From: an uncultured Bryobacteraceae bacterium
Lineage (GTDB): Bacteria > Acidobacteriota > Terriglobia > Bryobacterales > Bryobacteraceae
DNA length: 13,954 nt
Direction: 5' to 3'
Assembly: GCA_937921835.1 (NCBI GenBank)
Contig: CAKZVG010000002.1
Span: forward strand, 1 to 13,954
The notes under the pieces were generated by a model, which saw nothing but the letters and a program-made list of their open reading frames with translations, ran no database searches and was not told where the DNA came from. The translations under genes were made by a program, and so were the position numbers. Positions 7,087 to 12,115 of this stretch are shown piece after piece (within the stretch, counting starts at the first letter, position 1; each line of letters starts with the position of its first letter).

Positions 7087-8277
7087 TCAGCGCGCCGAAG
7101 TGAGAAAGCGAGTTTCGGCGGCCGGGCGTTCCTGCAAGACCGCGGCGTGTTCGAGCAGCCGGCGGGCGTGTTCGGCGACGGCGCGGACGCCGGCCTCGTA
7201 GCGGGGATTGGGGCGGCCGGGACCGCCGTTGTAGGCGCCCACGGCGGTGGCGACGTCGCCATCGAAGCGGTCGAGCAAGTCGCGCAGGAACAGGCCGGCG
7301 TAGGTGGTGAGGACTTCGGGCGGGACCTCGTTGACGTTGAGTGCGCGGGGCGGGCGGAGGTGCTCCGGCAAGCGGGTGTAGTCGCGCCGGTCCTTGAGAT
7401 ACAGGCGGTGGGCGTAGCGGAGGGTCTCGCGGGTGATCTGCCAGACGCCGGAGGATTCGTTGAGCACCAGCACGCCGCGCTTGCCGCGCTTCAAAACGAC
7501 GTCGCCTTTTTCGGGGCGGCGTTTCCAGATGGTGTTGCCGAGGTCGCCCTGAACGTTCATATAGTTGTTCTCCATGGCGCCGATGCCGAGGAAGAAGTCA
7601 AGGGGCAGGCCGAAGAAGTCGGCCACGGTGACGATGTCCTCGGCCAGGCGGTGGGCCTCAGGACGGCTGGGCAGGGCAGGGACGGGTTGCATGCGGCGGC
7701 GGACGCGCGGGTCGGTGGCGGCTTTGAAGCGGATGAAGCGCTTGACGTAGGCGACCAACTGATCGCGCGGCAGAGATTCGAGGCGCTTGCGCGCCGGGAG
7801 GTTGTAGGCCTGATCGAAGATCGCCGATTGGGCCTGGTAGCGCGCGACGGTGTCCGCAGTCACCCAGCGATGCGCCGTCTGCTCGATTCCGGCCTCCTGC
7901 CGCAAGCGGTAGAGGTAGGCCAGCCCGGCAAGGTAGTCGTCGGGAAGCCCTATGCGAACGACGTAGGCAAGAGCGTTGTCCTTGCGGGTGTAGTTGAGCC
8001 AGGCGCTATGTCCATCGCGCGCCACGAAACCGCGGAGGTAGCTGAACATCATGTAGGCGAAGAGTTCGTCGTCGAAGATGGCGACGTCGGCCACCAGCGC
8101 ACGCCCCGGGGTCCTGACGGAAGCAACGCCTTGCTGGAATTCGACGGTGGGGGTGAGGGCGGTGGCGAAGGGGACTTCGATGGTCCGCGGCCAGAGGCGA
8201 AAGGCAATCCAGGCGCCCGCCGCGAGCACAGCGGCCGCGGTGGCGGCGAGCCAGAGGCGCCCTGCGGCGGTAGGCAT
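7087..8277 (-). CDS. Membrane-anchored SLT-domain lytic transglycosylase
   Basis: A 396-residue protein with one N-terminal membrane segment (residues about 9-28) preceded by a short n-region, so a periplasmic enzyme anchored by a signal anchor. The C-terminal part resembles SLT-type lytic transglycosylases, which cut peptidoglycan between MurNAc and GlcNAc to leave 1,6-anhydro-MurNAc: catalytic Glu236 in GIGAMENNYMN, the substrate-groove block SSGVWQITRETLRYA (275-289, in place of the usual GLMQ), and AVGAYNGGPGR (345-355, the AYNAG block). The middle (about 60-200) is helical and unassigned. The MENNY context differs from the common E-S-x-F, so it is a divergent member. Start ATG 8277 is the only good one and places the membrane segment correctly. 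It probably shares a transcript with treZ. Confidence 0.87.
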   Translation of the reverse strand: MPTAAGRLWLAATAAAVLAAGAWIAFRLWPRTIEVPFATALTPTVEFQQGVASVRTPGRALVADVAIFDDELFAYMMFSYLRGFVARDGHSAWLNYTRKDNALAYVVRIGLPDDYLAGLAYLYRLRQEAGIEQTAHRWVTADTVARYQAQSAIFDQAYNLPARKRLESLPRDQLVAYVKRFIRFKAATDPRVRRRMQPVPALPSRPEAHRLAEDIVTVADFFGLPLDFFLGIGAMENNYMNVQGDLGNTIWKRRPEKGDVVLKRGKRGVLVLNESSGVWQITRETLRYAHRLYLKDRRDYTRLPEHLRPPRALNVNEVPPEVLTTYAGLFLRDLLDRFDGDVATAVGAYNGGPGRPNPRYEAGVRAVAEHARRLLEHAAVLQERPAAETRFLTSAR

Positions 8278-8300
8278 GTCCGGAATTGGTTCCTACCCGC

Positions 8301-8306
8301 AGTATA
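8301..8306 (-). promoter_or_regulatory. Candidate -10 box for the transglycosylase-treZ unit
   Basis: On the minus strand this reads TATACT within GCTATACT, 23 bases before ATG 8277, which would give a short leader with a GTAGGA element. No matching -35 is obvious. The same GCTATACT octamer recurs on the plus strand at 8544-8551 before the TonB receptor. Confidence 0.5.
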
Positions 8307-8504
8307 GCTTTGGAGGGAGTCCGGCGGCCGGCGAGATCAGCCGGAGCCGCGCCGTGATCCGGGCAAGCGCAAGCGCCGCCGCAAGGTCCAGTCCTGGGCA
8401 CGGCCTGCAACACGCTGGCCGCGTCCAGCCACACGCGCGGGCACACCTGGAGTTTGAGTATTCCCATGCCCGGGCACAGCATGGAGACGGCCACTTCCTG
8501 TAAG

Positions 8505-8520
8505 TTACATTTATATGTAA
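8505..8520. promoter_or_regulatory. 16-bp AT-rich dyad, candidate operator
   Basis: TTACAT-TTAT-ATGTAA: two perfect 6-base arms around a 4-base centre, an AT-rich island in GC-rich surroundings. It lies 25 bases upstream of the TATACT box (8546-8551) of the TonB receptor, and its centre reads TATAAA on the minus strand, so it could also cover a leftward -10. The size and symmetry suit a homodimeric regulator. The TACA/TGTA half-sites recall BlaI/CopY-type operators, but the spacing is wider than the usual TACAnnTGTA, so the regulator is unassigned. Confidence 0.5.
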
Positions 8521-8545
8521 GAAGGATCTCTTTCGCCGCGGCTGC

Positions 8546-8551
8546 TATACT
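8546..8551 (+). promoter_or_regulatory. Candidate -10 box for the TonB receptor
   Basis: TATACT, matching the box before the divergent transglycosylase unit. The -35 position (about 8522-8528) is not consensus, which suits an activator- or repressor-controlled promoter beside the dyad at 8505-8520. Transcription from here would give a leader of about 180 bases before ATG 8742. A TTGACA at 8551-8556 is an alternative -35, but no fitting -10 lies 16-19 bases after it. Confidence 0.45.
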
Positions 8552-8741
8552 TGACATCAGTTTCCAGTTGGAATTCTGGGTGATTGGGAAACAACGAGAC
8601 TGCGCTGCCGGCCATGCGGGCCCCGCAAACAGGCGAGCGCCGCCGGCGACGGCCGCCCCCGATGCGCCAGGCTTCCCGGCACGGCAACACACCGCCGCCC
8701 GCGTTGCGCGGCTGGCGCAAGCAGAATCGAGAGAGGGTTTT
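8552..8741 (+). other. Long structured 5' leader of the TonB receptor
   Basis: About 180 bases with no convincing gene. Visible elements are a short dyad TTCCA-GT-TGGAA (8562-8573), a GGCC-ATGCG-GGCC hairpin near 8611-8623, several GC-rich repeats, and a 6-bp hairpin TTGCGC-GGCTG-GCGCAA (8704-8720) that ends ten bases before the ribosome binding site GAGAGG (8731-8736). The layout would allow control of translation or early termination. I do not recognise a known riboswitch class. Confidence 0.35.
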
Positions 8742-10781
8742 ATGCGTTCGTCCTTTGTCCGCACCTGCGGCATGGCGCTGTTTGCTCTCGCCGCATTCGC
8801 CCAGATCCCGGCAATGGAGGACCTGGAAACGAAAGCCAAACGCGAGTTGTTCGAGGAAGGACTCGAGATGCGCGAAGTGCGCGAGAGCTCCGCCAAGGAT
8901 GCCGGGGAGGCGCTTTCGCGCCTAGAAGGTCTGTGGAAACTGCGCAAAGGCGGCATCGCCAATGACATCGTTCTGCGCGGCTTTCAAGGCGGAAACCTGA
9001 ACACTCTGATTGATGGCATCCGAATCTACGGCGCCTGTCCAGGCCACATGGATCCGGCTGCTTTCCATGTGGATTTCGCCGAGGTCGAGCGCATTGAAGT
9101 CACCAAGGGCGCATTCGATCTGGCCAACCAGGGCAGCCTCGGCGGCAGCGTGAACGTGATTCGGACCCGTTCCCGCGCCGGGCTCCATTTCTCGCCGTCG
9201 CTGCGCTGGAGTTCCTTCGGCTTCCTCAATCCGTCCATCCACGCTTCGGCGGGCAACGACCGGTTTGAGGCGCTGGGCGGCTATTCCTACCGCGAGTCGC
9301 AGCCGTTTCGCGATGGCCGCGGCGCCAGGGTGACCTCGATCGGCGGCTACCGCCCCGATTTCATCGACGATGACGCCTTCCGCATCCACACCGGCTGGGG
9401 GCAGATCCGCTTCTCCCCGGGCGCCAACCAGTCCGGCGAACTCTCCTACACCCGGCAGGATGGCGCGAACATCCTCTACCCCTATCTCATGATGGATTCA
9501 CCCTACGACATAGCCGACCGTCTCAGCGCCGGCTACGAATTCCGCGAATTGGGCGCGGCGCTCGAACGCATCCGGATCGCCGCCTATTACACGGCGGTCA
9601 ACCACTGGATGACGGACGAGAAACGGATCTCATCGCTCACCGCCCGCGACGCATTCAGCATGGCCACGTTCGCCCGCACCCGGACTTCCGGCGGCCGGTC
9701 GGACTTCTTCCTGCGCAAGGGCTGGACGCTCGGCTTCGAAACCTACCAGCGCAACTGGAACGCGGTCAATTCCATGCGTTCCGCCAGGATGGTGATGGAC
9801 CAGAGCATCCTTCCGAACGTCAACACGACCGTGACCGGCGTCTACTCGGACTGGAAACGGAGCCTGACGGACCGCATCCGCATCGGCGCCGGGCTCCGTC
9901 TGGACACCGCCCAGATGGAAGTCCGAAAGCGGGATCCCGAACTCGCCCTCTACCGGGCCTACAAAGGGGTGGATGGGCTGATGCGCCGCGACACCAACCC
10001 TTCCGCGCAGCTCCATCTCGGCGTGGGCCTCAGCGGCAACCTTGAACTCTTCGCCGGGGCCGCCTCCACCGTGCGTGTTCCCGATGCGCAGGAACGCTAT
10101 TTCAGCCAACGCCGGATGGGCAGCGACTGGGTGGGCAATCCGGGGCTTCGCCCGGTTCGCAATCACGAAGTCAATGTCGGCGCCGCGTACCGCCGCCGCG
10201 CCTTTCACCTCAAGCCGGCACTGTTCTACAGCCGGTTGCCGGATCTGATCGTGGTCCACAACCAGCTCAGAAGGACCATGCAGCCCGGAGTCATGAATCC
10301 CATGGCCCGCTCCTATGCGAATGCCGACGCCCGCCAGTTCGGCGGCGAGATCACCTACGGCGCCCCGCTGGGCGCGCGCTGGCTGATCAGTGGCGGCGCG
10401 TCTTACGTTCGTGGCGGCAAGGACGTGAACCCGGCTCTCGGGATCCTGGATTCCAACCTGGCGGAAATGCCGCCGCTGCGCGCGCGGAGCACGGTCCGGT
10501 ACGGAACCAGGCGATGGTTCGCCGAAGCCGAAGGGATTGCCGCCCGCGCTCAACGCCGTGTCGATACCGATCTGCGCGAAACGCCCACTCCGGGCTACGC
10601 GACCGCCAGCCTAAAGGCTGGATTCCACGCCTGGAAGATGAATATCACCGCGGGCATCGACAACCTTTTCGACCGCTATTATCTTGAACATCTCTCGTTC
10701 CAGCGTGATCCGTTCCGGACCGGGGCCCGCCTACCCGAGCCAGGACGCGTCACCTTCCTCAACATTGGCTACGCTTTCTGA
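8742..10781 (+). CDS. TonB-dependent outer-membrane receptor, OprC/NosA copper type
   Basis: A 679-residue outer-membrane receptor that should import a metal ligand using TonB energy. A signal peptide (about 1-20, RTCGMALFALAAFAQ) is followed by a short N-terminus and the plug domain: KGGIANDIVLRGF, LNTLIDGIRIYGACPGHMDP, FAEVERIEVTKGAFDLANQGSLGG. The rest (about 150-679) is a beta-barrel ending in FLNIGYAF with a terminal Phe. Its plug shows C99-xxx-M103, and a barrel loop shows H288-W-M290; in Pseudomonas OprC the equivalent CxxxM and HxM motifs bind copper. YPYLMMDSPYD and a Met-rich loop (M513, M518, M521) also fit that class. Start: ATG 8742 has GAGAGG five bases upstream and begins the signal peptide; the open frame extends earlier but is not protein-like. 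Codons are C-ending and CTC-rich, unlike nearby treY. No copper chaperone gene is adjacent. Copper specificity is inferred from the motifs. Confidence 0.93.
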   Translation: MRSSFVRTCGMALFALAAFAQIPAMEDLETKAKRELFEEGLEMREVRESSAKDAGEALSRLEGLWKLRKGGIANDIVLRGFQGGNLNTLIDGIRIYGACPGHMDPAAFHVDFAEVERIEVTKGAFDLANQGSLGGSVNVIRTRSRAGLHFSPSLRWSSFGFLNPSIHASAGNDRFEALGGYSYRESQPFRDGRGARVTSIGGYRPDFIDDDAFRIHTGWGQIRFSPGANQSGELSYTRQDGANILYPYLMMDSPYDIADRLSAGYEFRELGAALERIRIAAYYTAVNHWMTDEKRISSLTARDAFSMATFARTRTSGGRSDFFLRKGWTLGFETYQRNWNAVNSMRSARMVMDQSILPNVNTTVTGVYSDWKRSLTDRIRIGAGLRLDTAQMEVRKRDPELALYRAYKGVDGLMRRDTNPSAQLHLGVGLSGNLELFAGAASTVRVPDAQERYFSQRRMGSDWVGNPGLRPVRNHEVNVGAAYRRRAFHLKPALFYSRLPDLIVVHNQLRRTMQPGVMNPMARSYANADARQFGGEITYGAPLGARWLISGGASYVRGGKDVNPALGILDSNLAEMPPLRARSTVRYGTRRWFAEAEGIAARAQRRVDTDLRETPTPGYATASLKAGFHAWKMNITAGIDNLFDRYYLEHLSFQRDPFRTGARLPEPGRVTFLNIGYAF

Positions 10782-10926
10782 GCAAAGGCGCCAAGGCGGC
10801 GCTTGATTCTCAAGACAACAGTTGGAGTGCGGGTAGGGCCGGGCGCCGCTTGACGCCGCCGGAGGGCGAAGGGGCCGGCCATTCCCGTCCGGAGGGCCGG
10901 CCGCCGGCCGTGGCGCCAGCCAAAGC
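10782..10926. terminator. Convergent intergenic region with GC-rich hairpins
   Basis: This 145-base gap lies between two converging genes. Just after the receptor stop is an imperfect stem AAGGCGCC/GGCGCTT (about 10785-10804) followed by only a few T. Further on, two copies of GGCCGGCC (10873-10880 and 10895-10902) can pair across a 14-base loop, with a further GCCGGCC at 10903-10909. These may stop transcription from both sides, but there is no proper U-tract, so an intrinsic terminator is not certain. Confidence 0.35.
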
Positions 10927-11538
10927 TCAGGGAGCGGGTGAGCGCGCACCGCGGGCGCGCTGATAGTCGGCCACGAGTTGGCGGGTAATCTTGTCGGCTA
11001 CGTCGGCGCTGGCGCCGCGGAACTTGCCTCCCAGGCTTTCCTGGGTGGTGGACCAAAGCACGTCGCCGTCTTTGGCGACCAGGCGCACGGCGGCTACGGC
11101 TTCGTGGCGGCGTTCGGACCTGCGGACCGAGTCGTGGTCGCCGAGGCCGACGCTGCCGGACAGGCGGCCGGAGGAAGTCCGGCTGGAGGAAGACCCGACG
11201 CCCGCCGAGGCGCGGGCGCTGATCCCATCGCTTGACTGGAAGGTGTCGGTAAAGACCAGGTCCTCGGCGGAGCCTTTCAGAATGGCGTCGGCGCGATCGG
11301 GGTTCTCGGTAAGCAGGAAGAGCCGGGTGGCCTGGAGGCTGGCGATGATCATGTCGCGGATCTGCTGAGCGGTTTCTCCGCCGTTCAGGCGCTCGACGAA
11401 GATTCTGCGCACATCGAGGAGGCGCACGAGCATCTCCAGATCGATCCGCCGGCGATGCTCTTCGGTCTGGAAGCCGCCGGGCTGATCCTGAGGGAGCATC
11501 GTGGCGGCGCCGAAGCAGAGCCATTCGCGGCGGGTCAT
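10927..11538 (-). CDS. Conserved hypothetical envelope protein with RR-type leader
   Basis: A 203-residue protein beginning MTRREWLCFGAATML, a short leader with twin arginines that may direct export. The visible pattern is a helical region (about 30-70, RRIFVERLNGGETAQQIRDM), strand-rich segments with LFLLTENPDRADAILKGSAED (about 74-94), a low-complexity Ser/Gly region (about 108-128) and a C-terminal part with AVAAVRLVAKDGDVLWST and VADKITRQLVADYQRA. The order 'target gene product decays to a sum of ADAIL-G, variable linker, VRLV...G...LW, then a helix' recalls CsgG/LptE-like lipoprotein-domain proteins that assemble at the outer membrane, but no named family can be assigned. Its ATG overlaps the TGA of the preceding gene (ATGA, 11535-11538), so the two are co-translated and probably act together. 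Confidence 0.8.
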   Translation of the reverse strand: MTRREWLCFGAATMLPQDQPGGFQTEEHRRRIDLEMLVRLLDVRRIFVERLNGGETAQQIRDMIIASLQATRLFLLTENPDRADAILKGSAEDLVFTDTFQSSDGISARASAGVGSSSSRTSSGRLSGSVGLGDHDSVRRSERRHEAVAAVRLVAKDGDVLWSTTQESLGGKFRGASADVADKITRQLVADYQRARGARSPAP

Positions 11539-11993
11539 CCCCGGCCCGCCTTTCTGGCCTCGTGATCCTGGAACTCGACCCGCCTACCGGTGCGCGCCTC
11601 GAGGCTGGCGAGCAGAGCGCGGATGCGGTGCTTTTCGACGCGGAGAACGATGGCCTGCTGAAGGCCGTCGCCGCCGGTGTAACCGATGGTGAGGAAGTGG
11701 TCGCGCTTCTTACTCAGCAGGAACATGGGGGAGATCACGATGGCCAGGGCGAGGCGGCGGTTGACGGTCTGGCCGTACTCGAGCAGGTTGATGTTCTGAT
11801 ACGGAACGCGGACCAAAGCCTGGCGGGTGCGGAACTCCAGGTTGTGCGGATCGGCCGTGAGCACGGCGCCCTGGGCGCGGTTGGGCAGCGAAGCCAGCGT
11901 GCCGCCGACGTATTCGGCGCGGACGCCGGCATCGGCGGCGGCGGCCGCGGACGCCAAGGCGAGCAGATGGAGGCAGGTTGCCGGAAAGCTCAC
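11535..11993 (-). CDS. Conserved hypothetical secreted protein
   Basis: About 152 residues from GTG 11993. A hydrophobic, Ala-rich segment (LHLLALASAAAAADA) looks like a signal peptide. The mature part has a beta-rich first half (YVGGTLASL, AVLTADPHNLEF, VRVPYQNINLLEYGQ), then a hydrophobic ALAIVISPMFLLSKKRDHFLTIGY segment and a basic C-terminal helix (VEKHRIRALLASLEARTGRRVEFQ). I recall similar proteins being common in Acidobacteriota, with no assigned function; 'YGQ...SKKRxHFLTIGY' seems its hallmark. The start is uncertain: TTG 12029 gives a leader with arginines, and GTG 12092 is the earliest possible but adds a Pro/Arg-rich stretch. None has a clear ribosome binding site. It shares a 4-base stop/start overlap with the next gene and is divergent from treY. 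Confidence 0.75.
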   Translation of the reverse strand: MSFPATCLHLLALASAAAAADAGVRAEYVGGTLASLPNRAQGAVLTADPHNLEFRTRQALVRVPYQNINLLEYGQTVNRRLALAIVISPMFLLSKKRDHFLTIGYTGGDGLQQAIVLRVEKHRIRALLASLEARTGRRVEFQDHEARKAGRG

Positions 11994-12074
11994 ACAGGAT
12001 AGTGCGCGCGGCGGCGATTGCGCTCTCAAGTGGATACAGGGTTTGCGGGATTGGCGCGGGCGCGCGGCGGGCCG

Positions 12075-12080
12075 GATAAT
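12075..12080 (+). promoter_or_regulatory. Candidate treY promoter
   Basis: GATAAT as -10, with TTGGCG (12051-12056) as -35 at 18-base spacing. The predicted transcript starts near 12087, leaving a leader of about 30 bases that includes the GGTGAGG ribosome binding site (12105-12111). Confidence 0.5.
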
Positions 12081-12115
12081 TGGGAGGTGCACAAACCCAG
12101 GATCGGTGAGGCTTG

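Noticed and set aside
5258..7201. A very long open frame (647 codons) on the plus strand antisense to treZ
   Set aside because: It mirrors treZ through GC-rich codon bias, has low-complexity composition, no domain, and treZ itself has all its catalytic motifs.
8551..8581. MerR-type promoter using TTGACA at 8551 with the TTCCA/TGGAA dyad
   Set aside because: No -10 hexamer fits at 16-20 bases downstream, and the dyad is short; TATACT at 8546 is the better box.
8580..8680. Possible cobalamin riboswitch in the receptor leader (GGGAA followed by CCCCGC)
   Set aside because: The spacing is roughly right, but the ACTGT and GCCACTG elements and the 3' AGCCAGGAGACC-like block are missing, and the receptor looks like a copper type rather than BtuB.
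8454..8741. N-terminal extension of the TonB receptor from 8454
   Set aside because: ATG 8742 has a good ribosome binding site and starts a signal peptide; the extension would bury that signal and crosses the dyad and promoter.
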